Assembly: GCA_947589595.1 (NCBI GenBank)
Contig: CANQBV010000014.1
Coordinates: 1-40,580, forward strand
Direction: 5' to 3'
Origin: an uncultured Clostridia bacterium
Lineage (GTDB): Bacteria > Bacillota > Clostridia > Oscillospirales > SIG627
DNA length: 40,580 nucleotides
Under the pieces are notes generated by a model. That model was not told where the DNA came from. It saw only the letters and a list, made by a program, of their open reading frames with translations, and did no database searches. The first letter of the stretch is position 1. Every line of letters starts with the position of its first letter. Positions 6,213 through 13,950 of the stretch are shown piece by piece. The translations under genes and the position numbers were made by a program.

Positions 6213-8186
6213 ATGAAAAGAATGCAATGCGAAGCCTGCGGCAGCAGCGACATCAGAAAGATTTCCGACGATATTTTTGAATGCCAAAGCTGTGGCGTTC
6301 AATATGAAAAAAGCCAAATTCAAAAGCTCTTGGTTGAGATCGACGGCGAAGTAAAAATTGACCATTCGGGTGAAATTGAAAACGCCTTAAAACGGGCTGC
6401 ACAATTTTTAAGCGAAGGCGATTCAGAGAAAGCATTAGAGTATTACAATAAGGTGCTGGATCTTGACCCGGACAACGAAGCGGCACGGCAGGCCGTTTTA
6501 AGGATTCGTGAGGGAAAAGATTCGGCTTTGAAGCAAAAGCGGGAAGAAGAAAACATCCGCGGCTCCGCAATTCAAATTGTTAAACATACGCTCGACCCGG
6601 AAGACGGGGTCAAAATATTTTTACATACATTGAGAAATGCGCCGGACGTCACGCCCGATATTTATAAAGAGATTGAGATCATCTCCGTTACGGAGGGATA
6701 CTATCCTTTTTCAATCGTGTCAAAACAATATGACGGGAAATACGAAGGGACTGCCTGTTATCGAAAGATGGTGCCATATACCGATTATAAGACGGTGACA
6801 GATTATCACAACAAAAATCAGGACGGCACTTATAAGCAAAAGCAAGAGGCCGTCACGAGATATCGGGAAGAAATTGAGCGCAAGCCCGCACACGGGACTT
6901 TCACGGTCGATCATTTCGGAGCCTATATCGTCAGTCAATCGCTGAGCAAGCAATTCACTAAGATTGAGCCAAACCAATTTGACACCAGTCTGGAACGAGA
7001 CCTCTACCGTGATGAAAAAATAGGCAAAAACAGCTACCAAATGTATTGGAATGATGTGTTGCTGCAAAAAATCGAGCAACAGGTGTCTTTGGATTATGGA
7101 AAGTGGAAACATGAGCTGACCGAGGTGTTCACGGCAAAACAGCAAACGGTTGATTCCATTGCCATCGTTTGTGACGCAGAGGATCGGTCGTGGAAGGAAC
7201 GGAGCGAAAAAGTAATTAAAAAAGCAATTCTTGCAAAAGCCGAAAAGAAAGTTGAGGAAATTATCCCGGGCGATTTTCATGAAAACGTCCAGTATCGATG
7301 CTCGGAAAAATACAGCAACGTACATTCGATCTATTTACCCATTCAGGTGATCGAATATGCCTATCGGGGGAAATTTTATCTTTTTGCCATGATTCTAACA
7401 CAAGAACATCCGATGTTCTGTTCTTATCCCTTTTTTGCAGAAGTTAGAGAAACACAAGTTTCGGCAAAGCAAAACATTGTAAAAAACACAAAGGGTTTCC
7501 CGCCTGTGCTATTGATATTGTTTATTATTGGCGGTGTATTACCTTTGGTGGCATTATGGGAATCTATCACGGATGAGAACTTGGATGCCTCTTTTGCATT
7601 GGCGTTTGGCAGTATCGGATTGCTGTTTTTAATTCCCGCCATCATCTGGTGCGTTGTATGGAAAAAGAAAAAATCAGCATCCGTAATCAAAGCTGTGCTT
7701 GAAAATGACACTATCGTAAATGCTGTGACAAATCAATATGAAACAGAAATCAAACGAGAGTATCAAGCGTTCTTTGAAAACTTTACTGATATAAAATCTA
7801 TTGAAGCGGCTGTTGCAGCGGCTAAAAACGTATCTACGTTCAGCCCGAATTTGGATATGGTACGAAACTGTATTTACACTTCCGTCGAATCTAATATTTC
7901 GACAAAAGGAAGTGCAGATATCGGTGGCAAATTAAAAGATACGGACGGGCAGGAGCTTGTAGGCGGATGCGTATATACTGTCTGTTTGATCGATGCGGGA
8001 GCATCCAAAACGGAGGTTGCAAAAATTGTCCGGGAGGTGTGCGGCGTCGGTCTGGCAGTTGCCGGAGAAATGATTGAAACGCCACATTCGGTGATAAAAA
8101 GCGGTATTGAAAAAAGCGAGACCGAGGAGTTGGCTTTTCGCTTGAAGGCGGTCGGAGCTTCGGTGGAAATCAAGAAAGGAATGTGA
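6213..8186 (+). CDS. Zinc-ribbon/TPR membrane protein with ribosomal L7/L12-like C-terminal domain
   Basis: A 657-residue multidomain protein. An N-terminal zinc ribbon (Cys6/9/24/27) is followed by a TPR-like helix pair (about 52-88, EKALEYYNKVLDLDPDNEAA). A large region of no recognised fold spans about 110-420. Two transmembrane helices lie at about 427-450 and 459-483. The last 75 residues read like the L7/L12 C-terminal domain: VYTVCLIDAGASKTEVAKIV, then GVGLAVAGEMIE and FRLKAVGASVEIK, in the same order as FDVIL..GANKVAVIKAVR..GLGLKEAKDLVE..LKKALEEAGAEVEVK. The ATG at 6213 has GAGGTGG upstream. It starts 10 bp after the preceding gene. Function is unknown; a membrane scaffold or sensor is likely. 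Confidence 0.7.
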   Translation: MKRMQCEACGSSDIRKISDDIFECQSCGVQYEKSQIQKLLVEIDGEVKIDHSGEIENALKRAAQFLSEGDSEKALEYYNKVLDLDPDNEAARQAVLRIREGKDSALKQKREEENIRGSAIQIVKHTLDPEDGVKIFLHTLRNAPDVTPDIYKEIEIISVTEGYYPFSIVSKQYDGKYEGTACYRKMVPYTDYKTVTDYHNKNQDGTYKQKQEAVTRYREEIERKPAHGTFTVDHFGAYIVSQSLSKQFTKIEPNQFDTSLERDLYRDEKIGKNSYQMYWNDVLLQKIEQQVSLDYGKWKHELTEVFTAKQQTVDSIAIVCDAEDRSWKERSEKVIKKAILAKAEKKVEEIIPGDFHENVQYRCSEKYSNVHSIYLPIQVIEYAYRGKFYLFAMILTQEHPMFCSYPFFAEVRETQVSAKQNIVKNTKGFPPVLLILFIIGGVLPLVALWESITDENLDASFALAFGSIGLLFLIPAIIWCVVWKKKKSASVIKAVLENDTIVNAVTNQYETEIKREYQAFFENFTDIKSIEAAVAAAKNVSTFSPNLDMVRNCIYTSVESNISTKGSADIGGKLKDTDGQELVGGCVYTVCLIDAGASKTEVAKIVREVCGVGLAVAGEMIETPHSVIKSGIEKSETEELAFRLKAVGASVEIKKGM

Positions 8187-8196
8187 GGGTCATAAC

Positions 8197-9105
8197 ATGG
8201 AAGACAAGAAAATCGCATACTTAAAAAATCGTCTGGAACAGGCTTTGCAGGATGACAGCGCCGGCGATGTGAACAACTGCTATCAGGAATTGAAAGATTT
8301 GCTTGACGGCGCGCAGCTTGCCGAGATATCTCAAAAAGTTGCCGATTATAACAGCAGACGCTCAAAAAACATTTCCCAGAGTAACACAGCCAATGAAGAA
8401 AATGTAAAGCAAAATATTCGTTCGGCCAAACATACTTACCAAGTGCATTTGCACATTGAAATAGCAGGTCTGGTCGGCGGTTTTGGGGCTTTATTGCTCG
8501 GATTTCTATTTGTAATGTGCGGTACAGGTGTTCTAATTGATCGTTTTTATAATGATTTTATCATGTATAGCGGTGTTGGAATCGCAATCCTTGGTGGCGC
8601 AATGATTTTTATCGGCATAATTTTTGCTTTTATAAAAAGCAAGTCATTCCTTAGATTTTCAGAGTGCCGAAAAGAAGTATTTGATTATGTCTGTGAAAAT
8701 GACAGTCGCCTGCAAAAATTGGTCGGCATTGTCAAGAACGGAGAATTGTCGTTATACAAAACAACAGGGGATAACAAAGGGATTGGCGCAACCGGCGGAG
8801 GAGAAATCTACATAGGAGGAATTGCAATAAAGGAAAATCCGTTTAAGGGTGTTGCCGCAGCTCCGAAGATGATTTTGGAACGAAGCGGGATTGGAACCTT
8901 ATATACCGATGATTTGTTGATGAAATTGGAAGGAGAATTTAACGGCGGTACTCTAAACGGCGTTGTCGATATTCAGTGGGAAGACGGTAATGAATGGCAC
9001 GGTCAATATAAAAACAATCTTCCGTGGGACGGCAAAGGAAAAGCATATTTGAAAAATAAAAAAGCCGTGATCGGCGTTTGGAAAAACGGCATGAAAATCG
9101 GCTGA
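8197..9105 (+). CDS. Two-helix membrane protein with C-terminal MORN-like repeats
   Basis: A 302-residue protein. The N-terminal 80 residues are hydrophilic and helical. Two strong transmembrane segments follow at about 89-112 and 121-146. The C-terminus (about 246-302) has MORN-like units (GEFNGGTLNG, WEDGNEWHGQYKNNLPWDGKG, VIGVWKNGMKIG), a repeat often bound to membranes or used as a scaffold. GAGGG lies 7 nt before the ATG and the gene starts 10 bp after its neighbour. It is visibly more AT-rich than the flanking core genes. No enzymatic motif is seen. Confidence 0.7.
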   Translation: MEDKKIAYLKNRLEQALQDDSAGDVNNCYQELKDLLDGAQLAEISQKVADYNSRRSKNISQSNTANEENVKQNIRSAKHTYQVHLHIEIAGLVGGFGALLLGFLFVMCGTGVLIDRFYNDFIMYSGVGIAILGGAMIFIGIIFAFIKSKSFLRFSECRKEVFDYVCENDSRLQKLVGIVKNGELSLYKTTGDNKGIGATGGGEIYIGGIAIKENPFKGVAAAPKMILERSGIGTLYTDDLLMKLEGEFNGGTLNGVVDIQWEDGNEWHGQYKNNLPWDGKGKAYLKNKKAVIGVWKNGMKIG

Positions 9106-9125
9106 TTATTTTAGGAGCATTCATT

Positions 9126-10121
9126 ATGACTAATGTTAATACTTTTGTCTTTCGCATTGCTGCCGATTCGGAATATGTCAAAAAGGAATTTGAACAGGGA
9201 CGACTGCGGCAAGGTTGGGGAAATTCCGATTCCAATATGCGCCTTGAAGAAAAAGAATGGGTAAACAGGCAATGCCAAAGAGACCCGTTTGAAAATAACG
9301 ATTCCTATTATACACGAAAATATAACAATCACAAAATCTTATTGGAGATCAAGGCGGGAGATATTTTAATTATTCCAAAGTTGCCGCATCCTTCCCAGTT
9401 TACGGTATGCCGTGCTGCCGGAGGCTATGAATTTCTAAAACCAGATGGGTTTGACGGAGACGATTTCTATCATACAATTCCCATCGAGCGAACCTCCGTG
9501 CGTCAATTTGATTACCATGCCGATGAAACCTGCGAAAACATTCGAGCAAAGCTGCGCGCATACCAATCGCCATTGAATCATGTATGGAATCAAACCGTAC
9601 AAGACTGTGCCGAAAGGCTGTTGCAGACAGATTCTAACATACAAGGCAGCGAAATTTCAGCAGTCATAGAGGAAATTAAATCAGATGCTCGCAAGGGAGC
9701 ATTGCAGAGATTTCGTGATTTAGGAAACAAAAATATCGAAAAAATTGTAGGGATAATTTTTGAAAAGCTCGGATATGAGCTTATTGGTAAAAACAGCTAT
9801 GATAAAAAAGGCGGAGATGCTGATTTGATTTACATAAGCAAGTCCGTTTCCGAATTTTTTGAAGTGTCTGCTAACGGCACAGACATAGTCGGACAAAAAA
9901 TCTATGTTCAAATCAAAAACAAGAGCGGTATAGACACCGGAGATACGGAGGGACTTGAACAATTGAAACAGCGGACATTAAACGAGCCGGGCGCTGTAAA
10001 GATATTGCTGTCCACTGCGGATAAATTTACGGAAGAATGCAAAAAAATTGCGCTGGAAAACAATATTCTGTTGATAGACAGTGATGGCTTTTTGAACATT
10101 GTTTTCAAATATACCGATTGA
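9126..10121 (+). CDS. Mrr-like restriction endonuclease
   Basis: A 331-residue protein. The C-terminal half (about 190-331) is an Mrr_cat/PD-(D/E)xK nuclease: a helix IEKIVGIIFEKLGYELIG, the acidic GGDADLIY motif (Asp231 and Asp233) and VQIKNK with Gln262-x-Lys264, the QxK variant typical of Mrr. The N-terminal 120 residues, with a GDILIIPKLP strand pair and DFYHTIPIE, resemble PUA/EVE-type or Mrr N-terminal reader domains; that part is inference. Mrr-type enzymes cut methylated or otherwise marked foreign DNA. It closes the five-gene operon (20 bp gap, TTAGGAG site) and is followed by a strong hairpin. No methyltransferase is nearby, which fits a modification-dependent enzyme. Confidence 0.8.
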   Translation: MTNVNTFVFRIAADSEYVKKEFEQGRLRQGWGNSDSNMRLEEKEWVNRQCQRDPFENNDSYYTRKYNNHKILLEIKAGDILIIPKLPHPSQFTVCRAAGGYEFLKPDGFDGDDFYHTIPIERTSVRQFDYHADETCENIRAKLRAYQSPLNHVWNQTVQDCAERLLQTDSNIQGSEISAVIEEIKSDARKGALQRFRDLGNKNIEKIVGIIFEKLGYELIGKNSYDKKGGDADLIYISKSVSEFFEVSANGTDIVGQKIYVQIKNKSGIDTGDTEGLEQLKQRTLNEPGAVKILLSTADKFTEECKKIALENNILLIDSDGFLNIVFKYTD

Positions 10122-10136
10122 GAGAATTTCTAACAG

Positions 10137-10183
10137 ATACCGCCGGGTGCAACACGATAAACGAATTGCACTCCGGCGGTATT
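10137..10183. terminator. Terminator after the Mrr-like gene
   Basis: ATACCGCCGG+GTGCAA pairs with TTGCAC+CCGGCGGTAT, with one bulged base. It serves the convergent ends of the Mrr-like gene and TnpV. The T-run is short. Confidence 0.6.
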
Positions 10184-10200
10184 GTTGCGGATATTGAAAT

Positions 10201-10578
10201 TTAAGCAAAAATCAAATCATGATAAACAATCTCCGTTGCTCTGCTTCGGATATTGTTCATTTGCCTAACCCACGCCATCTGGTCTTGTGCTTTGAGCGTT
10301 TCGGTTATACCCTCTTGCTCTGCCATCTGCGTTACCAGCCGGGAAAGCATTTCCTCCGCCTGCCGGTCAACGTCGGCAAGGTAGCTGTTCAGCTTGCCAT
10401 CGGTGAGCAAGCTGTAATACATAATACGGTGATGCTCTTTCAAAAACCGTCCGTGCCGCTGTCCCCAAATCCCAACAGGTTGTTCCTCCTCGGCGGGTAA
10501 AGTCAGGCAAGGAAGCAGATAATCGCCCTGTCGCTCGTATTTTCCGCCCATTTGCTCAAATAAACTCTGTTCCATCAT
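10201..10578 (-). CDS. tnpV: TnpV-family transposon protein
   Basis: A 125-residue protein recognised as TnpV by its order of motifs: GGKYERQGDYLLPCLTLP, then PVGIWGQRHGRFLKEHH, LLTDGKLNSYLADVDRQA and WVRQMNNIRSRATEIV. TnpV genes accompany Tn4451-type and conjugative elements of Clostridia; the biochemical role is not known. Its start overlaps the stop of the small upstream gene by 4 bp (ATGA), so the pair is translationally coupled. Convergent with the Mrr-like gene. Confidence 0.85.
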   Translation of the reverse strand: MMEQSLFEQMGGKYERQGDYLLPCLTLPAEEEQPVGIWGQRHGRFLKEHHRIMYYSLLTDGKLNSYLADVDRQAEEMLSRLVTQMAEQEGITETLKAQDQMAWVRQMNNIRSRATEIVYHDLIFA

Positions 10579-10763
10579 TGTACCTCCTCATACTTCACTT
10601 TGAATTTTTTGATCGGTGCGTTGGCGATTTTTAAGAGAATATCATCCACGGCGTCGGTGTACCTGCCTGCGGCAATCAGCTTATTTCGCACCCTGTTCAG
10701 GCTGTCGATAACGATTCTCCTTTCATCCCTGTTTAGCGCTATGTGGTATTTTGTCTCTCGCAT
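10575..10763 (-). CDS. Small protein paired with TnpV
   Basis: A 62-residue basic protein (MRETKYHIALNRDERRIVIDS...). Such small genes are often found directly before tnpV in Firmicutes elements; I know no function. GGAGGT lies about 8 nt before the ATG. The stop overlaps the tnpV start, indicating coupling. Confidence 0.65.
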   Translation of the reverse strand: MRETKYHIALNRDERRIVIDSLNRVRNKLIAAGRYTDAVDDILLKIANAPIKKFKVKYEEVQ

Positions 10764-10844
10764 ATCCCCTTGACCTCCTTTGCTTATATTGTAGCAAAGA
10801 GATTTCCACTTGACGAATGTGCGATTTTGAATCTGGGCATAAAG

Positions 10845-10887
10845 AAAGGCAACACAGAAAGCATTTCTGCTCTCTGTGTTGCCTTTT
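10845..10887. terminator. Hairpin at the right end of the accessory region
   Basis: AAAGGCAACACAGA / TCTGTGTTGCCTTT, 14-bp perfect arms with a 14-nt loop. A-run and T-run ends make it bidirectional. It isolates the TnpV pair from the core chromosome. It lies upstream of the TnpV pair rather than at its 3' end. Confidence 0.65.
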
Positions 10888-11030
10888 GCCTTTGCTGACG
10901 CCTATTCAGTTGTAATTGAATGATGTTTTCAAATTACTGCCTTATGTGGCGTTAGCATTGATCGCCTCTTTGCTTTTTCTTTCGAAAGTTTTCTTGCAGG
11001 GCTTGGAAAAGCGTCTCCATCTTTTTGCAT

Positions 11031-11067
11031 AATTCCTATTGACAAGATAGGAATTCGGTGATAGAAT
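11031..11067 (+). promoter_or_regulatory. nifS operon promoter with overlapping palindromic operator
   Basis: TTGACA (11039-11044), 17 nt, TAGAAT (11062-11067). Perfect 9-bp arms AATTCCTAT (11031-11039) and ATAGGAATT (11047-11055) surround a 7-nt centre that holds most of the -35 box. A dimeric repressor bound there would block RNA polymerase. An Rrf2-family (IscR/CymR-like) or NAD regulator is plausible but not shown. Confidence 0.65.
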
Positions 11068-11132
11068 GCGTTTAGCGTTGAAAAATACGCTCCTTTTTGC
11101 GCCGCGCAAAAGCTTCTTTGGAGGGTTTTGGT

Positions 11133-11171
11133 ATGGTCGGCGCGAAAAAACGTTACAATAAGGATAAATAA
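11133..11171 (+). CDS. Possible 12-residue leader peptide
   Basis: ATG with GGAGGG 8 nt upstream, encoding MVGAKKRYNKDK and ending in TAA 20 bp before the nifS start. The strong ribosome-binding site is better than that of nifS itself. It could tune nifS translation or be a chance ORF; no attenuator hairpin follows. Confidence 0.3.
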   Translation: MVGAKKRYNKDK

Positions 11172-11191
11172 AAAAGAATAGAGGCAGACAC

Positions 11192-12391
11192 TTGGAAAAA
11201 CTGATTTATGCGGATAACGCCGCCACCACGCCGATTTTACCGGCAGCGCTGGAGGCGTACCGGAAAACCGCGCTGGAAGCGTGGGGAAATCCCTCCAGCT
11301 TATATACGCTGGGGCAAAAAGCCAAAGAAGTGCTGGAAAAGGCACGGGAAGAAATCGCCGCCTGTATCGGCGCCAGTCCGCGCGAGATCATTTTTACCTC
11401 CGGCGGGAGCGAAGCCGATAACCAGGCGCTGCGCACCGGCGCTTATTTGGGAAAAAGAAAGGGCAAAACGGAAATCCTCTCCACCGCGTTTGAGCACCAC
11501 GCCATTTTGCACACGCTTGAAGACCTCGGCAAAGAGGGCTTTACCGTGAAGCTTTTACCCGTAGGGAAAAAGGGCGTTGTAGAGCCGAAGGTGCTGGCGG
11601 AAGCGATCAGCGAAAATACGGCGCTGGTTTCCGTGATGACGGTGAACAACGAAATCGGCACCGTACAGCCCATTGCCGAGCTTGCGAAAATCTGCCGCGA
11701 AAAAGGCGTTTTGTTTCATACCGACGCCGTGCAGGCCGTTGGGCATATGGAAGTAGACGTAAAGGCGTGGGGGGTGGATATGCTGTCCGCCTCCGCGCAT
11801 AAATTCCGCGGGCCGAGAGGGATCGGGTTTTTATACGCCCGCCGCGGGCTGGTGCTCAAGCCGGTTATTTTCGGCGGCGCACAGGAACGAAATAAGCGCG
11901 CCGGAACCGAAAACCTGGCCGCGATTGCGGGAATGTCCGTCGCGCTGCGGGAAGCGGTTTCTAACCTCGGCAAGGACCGCGAAAAAATGATCTCCCTGCG
12001 TGAACGGCTGATCGCCGGATTGCAGGAGATTCCCTACAGCTGCCTGAACGGCGACCGTGAAAAGCGAAATGCCGGTACGGTGAATTTCTGCTTCGAGGGC
12101 ATTGAGGGCGAATCGCTGCTTTTGCTTTTGGATGAAAAGGGCGTTTGCGCGTCCTCCGGTTCGGCGTGCACGTCCGGCTCGCTGGATCCCAGCCATGTGC
12201 TGCTGGCGATCGGTCTGCCCGCGGAGGTGGCGCACGGCTCCCTGCGGCTTTCGCTTTCCGCCGAGAATACGGAAGAAGAAGTGGACGCGATCGTAGCCGC
12301 CGTCAAAGACGCGGTTGCCTTTTTGCGTTCGATCTCTCCCTTGTGGGAGAGCTTGGAAACCGGCAAAAAAGAGCATTGGCTCAAGAAATAA
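11192..12391 (+). CDS. nifS: Cysteine desulfurase (NifS/IscS family)
   Basis: A 399-residue PLP enzyme that takes sulfur from cysteine, leaving alanine, and passes it to a scaffold for Fe-S cluster assembly. Visible motifs: HTDAVQAVGH, SAHKFRGPRGIGF with PLP lysine Lys204, and the mobile catalytic loop CASSGSACTSG with Cys326. The length is normal for the family. The start is a TTG at 11192 with GAGG 7 nt upstream; no ATG or GTG fits the conserved N-terminus. It leads nifU and nadA, 12 bp and then a 4-bp overlap. In B. subtilis a nifS gene likewise sits with NAD genes to mature NadA. Confidence 0.95.
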   Translation: MEKLIYADNAATTPILPAALEAYRKTALEAWGNPSSLYTLGQKAKEVLEKAREEIAACIGASPREIIFTSGGSEADNQALRTGAYLGKRKGKTEILSTAFEHHAILHTLEDLGKEGFTVKLLPVGKKGVVEPKVLAEAISENTALVSVMTVNNEIGTVQPIAELAKICREKGVLFHTDAVQAVGHMEVDVKAWGVDMLSASAHKFRGPRGIGFLYARRGLVLKPVIFGGAQERNKRAGTENLAAIAGMSVALREAVSNLGKDREKMISLRERLIAGLQEIPYSCLNGDREKRNAGTVNFCFEGIEGESLLLLLDEKGVCASSGSACTSGSLDPSHVLLAIGLPAEVAHGSLRLSLSAENTEEEVDAIVAAVKDAVAFLRSISPLWESLETGKKEHWLKK

Positions 12392-12403
12392 GGAGGAGTT
12401 TAG

Positions 12404-12835
12404 ATGCTGTACAGTGAAAAAGTAATGGACCATTTCCGCAACCCGCGGAATTTGGGGAAAATTGAAGACGCCGACGGCGTGGGCGAGGTCGGAAACGCCA
12501 CCTGCGGCGATATTATGAAAATTTATTTAAAGATCAAAGACGGGATCATTGAAGACGTGAAGTTCAATACCTTCGGCTGCGGCAGCGCCATTGCCTCGTC
12601 GTCCATGGCGACCGAAATGATCAAGGGGCAAAAGGTGGAGGACGCGCTGCAGCTTTCCAACCGCGCCGTGGTGGAAGCGCTGGACGGGCTGCCCGCGCAT
12701 AAGATCCACTGCAGCGTACTGGCGGAGGAAGCCGTCAAAGCCGCGGTGAAGGATTATTACGATAAAAATAAAATCCCTTACGATCCGGAGCTGTTTAAAG
12801 AAAGCCATTGTGAATCCTGCGAGGCGTGCAAATGA
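12404..12835 (+). CDS. nifU: Fe-S cluster scaffold protein (NifU/IscU N-terminal type)
   Basis: A 143-residue scaffold on which clusters are built with sulfur from NifS. The three ligand cysteines are present (Cys34 in GNATCGD, Cys59 in FGCGSA, Cys103 in KIHCSV), as is the nearby Asp36. The C-terminus adds CESCEAC, three extra cysteines seen in clostridial versions. AGGAGG lies before the ATG. The stop overlaps the nadA start, so scaffold and client enzyme are made together. Confidence 0.95.
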   Translation: MLYSEKVMDHFRNPRNLGKIEDADGVGEVGNATCGDIMKIYLKIKDGIIEDVKFNTFGCGSAIASSSMATEMIKGQKVEDALQLSNRAVVEALDGLPAHKIHCSVLAEEAVKAAVKDYYDKNKIPYDPELFKESHCESCEACK

Positions 12836-13743
12836 AGATCGCAGAATTGCAGGAAAAAATTCTCCGTCTGAAAAAAGAAAAGGGCGTGCTGATTTTAGCG
12901 CACAGCTACCAGCGTCAGGAAGTCATTGAAATTGCCGATTACGTGGGCGACAGCTTCGGGCTGGCACAGCAGGCCGCCAAAACAGACGCCGAGCGCGTGC
13001 TGCTTTGCGGCGTGCGCTTTATGGCGGAAACCGTCAAGCTCCTCTCGCCGCAGAAGGAAGTGTATCTGTCCCATTCCGGCGCGGGCTGCCCGATGGCGGA
13101 TATGATCGACCCCGACGAACTGACCATGCTCAAAGAAGCCTACCCGGATCACAAGGTGGTGGCGTATATCAATACCACCGCCGCGGTCAAGGCGATTTCC
13201 GACGTGTGCGTAACCTCCTCCTCCGCGGTGCGGATCGTGAAGGCGCTGCCGGAAAAGAAGATTCTTTTTGTGCCCGACTGTAATCTGGGCGCTTATGTGG
13301 CGCAGCAGGTGCCGGAAAAGGAATTTCACTTCCACCACGGCGGCTGCCCCACCCACTTGCGCCTGCGCAAGGAACATATCGAAAAGGCGCGCCGCGAACA
13401 CCCGAACGCCAAATTCCTGATCCATCCCGAAGCGTCGCCCGAAGTCGTGGCCATGTGCGATTTTGTGGGCTCCACCACGGAAATTATGGACGAAGCCATC
13501 CGCTGCCCGGAAAAGGAAGTCGGCATCGGTACCGAGCGCAGCATTGCCGAGCATTTGGCGTACCTGTGCCCGGAAAAGCATTTCTTCCTGCTTTCCAAGG
13601 ATCTGGTTTGCCACAATATGCTCCTGACCACCCTGCACGACGTTCTCGCCTGCCTGGAGGGCAGAGGAGAGAAGATCGAGCTTTCCGATGAAATGATCGC
13701 CGCCGCCCGCCGCCCCATCGATGAGATGCTGCGTTTGGGCTAA
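12832..13743 (+). CDS. nadA: Quinolinate synthase A
   Basis: Makes quinolinate from iminoaspartate and dihydroxyacetone phosphate in NAD synthesis, using an oxygen-sensitive 4Fe-4S cluster. The 303-residue protein has the three cluster cysteines at the expected spacing: Cys86 (HSGAGCPMAD), Cys172 (HHGGCPTH) and Cys260 (DLVCHNM). LAHSYQ and YINTTAAVKA mark the substrate site. The ATG at 12832 overlaps the nifU stop and has GAGG upstream inside nifU. nadB and nadC are not adjacent, unlike many Firmicutes; they may be elsewhere. The gene ends at the first copy of the intergenic terminator repeat. Confidence 0.95.
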   Translation: MKIAELQEKILRLKKEKGVLILAHSYQRQEVIEIADYVGDSFGLAQQAAKTDAERVLLCGVRFMAETVKLLSPQKEVYLSHSGAGCPMADMIDPDELTMLKEAYPDHKVVAYINTTAAVKAISDVCVTSSSAVRIVKALPEKKILFVPDCNLGAYVAQQVPEKEFHFHHGGCPTHLRLRKEHIEKARREHPNAKFLIHPEASPEVVAMCDFVGSTTEIMDEAIRCPEKEVGIGTERSIAEHLAYLCPEKHFFLLSKDLVCHNMLLTTLHDVLACLEGRGEKIELSDEMIAAARRPIDEMLRLG

Positions 13744-13753
13744 AGGATTTTTT

Positions 13754-13940
13754 GGGGCGCCGCCCCAAACCCCGCAAGGAAGTCTTTGATAAAAGCTTTC
13801 CCTGACTTTCCAAAATTTTTCAGACCAAAAAGAAAGAAGCAATGGGTCGTAAGAAACCCATCGCTTCTTTTTCTTTTTCGAAAGTTTTGAGGTTTTTCAA
13901 GGAACCTTTTAAAAGTTCCTTGAACGGGGGGGGCGGCGCC
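13754..13940. repeat. Intergenic terminator-centred repeat, copy 1
   Basis: GC-rich ends (GGGGCGCCGCCCC at 13754-13766; a G-run plus CGGCGCC near 13926-13940) and AT-rich inner arms surround a hairpin at 13835-13879 (GAAGCAATGGGT / ACCCATCGCTTC, then a T-run). It separates the convergent nadA and topB genes. The left half resembles the reverse complement of the right half. Confidence 0.75.
13835..13879. terminator. Bidirectional terminator between nadA and topB
   Basis: GAAGCAATGGGT / ACCCATCGCTTC stem with an 8-nt loop (one mismatch), A-rich left and T-rich right flanks. Confidence 0.75.
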
Positions 13941-13950
13941 CTGCAAAATT

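Larger units (their letters stand above)
1..10957. mobile_element. Accessory region, probably part of an integrative/conjugative element
   Basis: The block runs off the left edge. It carries families typical of Firmicutes conjugative elements: a ParM/StbA-like ATPase, a Cys_rich_VLP protein, a sigma-factor-like protein, a tyrosine recombinase and TnpV. No relaxase, coupling protein or type IV secretion gene is visible here, so the conjugation core would lie to the left or be lost. The right limit is inferred from the change to core metabolism after the TnpV pair. A 10-bp inverted repeat with one mismatch (10893-10902 and 10948-10957) and a fragment of the chromosomal intergenic repeat (10964-11001) sit at that junction. 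The exact end is not proven. Confidence 0.5.
10764..11191. other. Junction region between accessory DNA and core chromosome
   Basis: No convincing protein gene apart from a possible 12-codon leader (11133-11171). It contains the hairpin 10845-10887, an inverted repeat with 10-bp arms and one mismatch (10893-10902 / 10948-10957), a fragment resembling the right half of the chromosomal intergenic repeat (10964-11001), and the nifS promoter with its palindrome. Confidence 0.6.
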
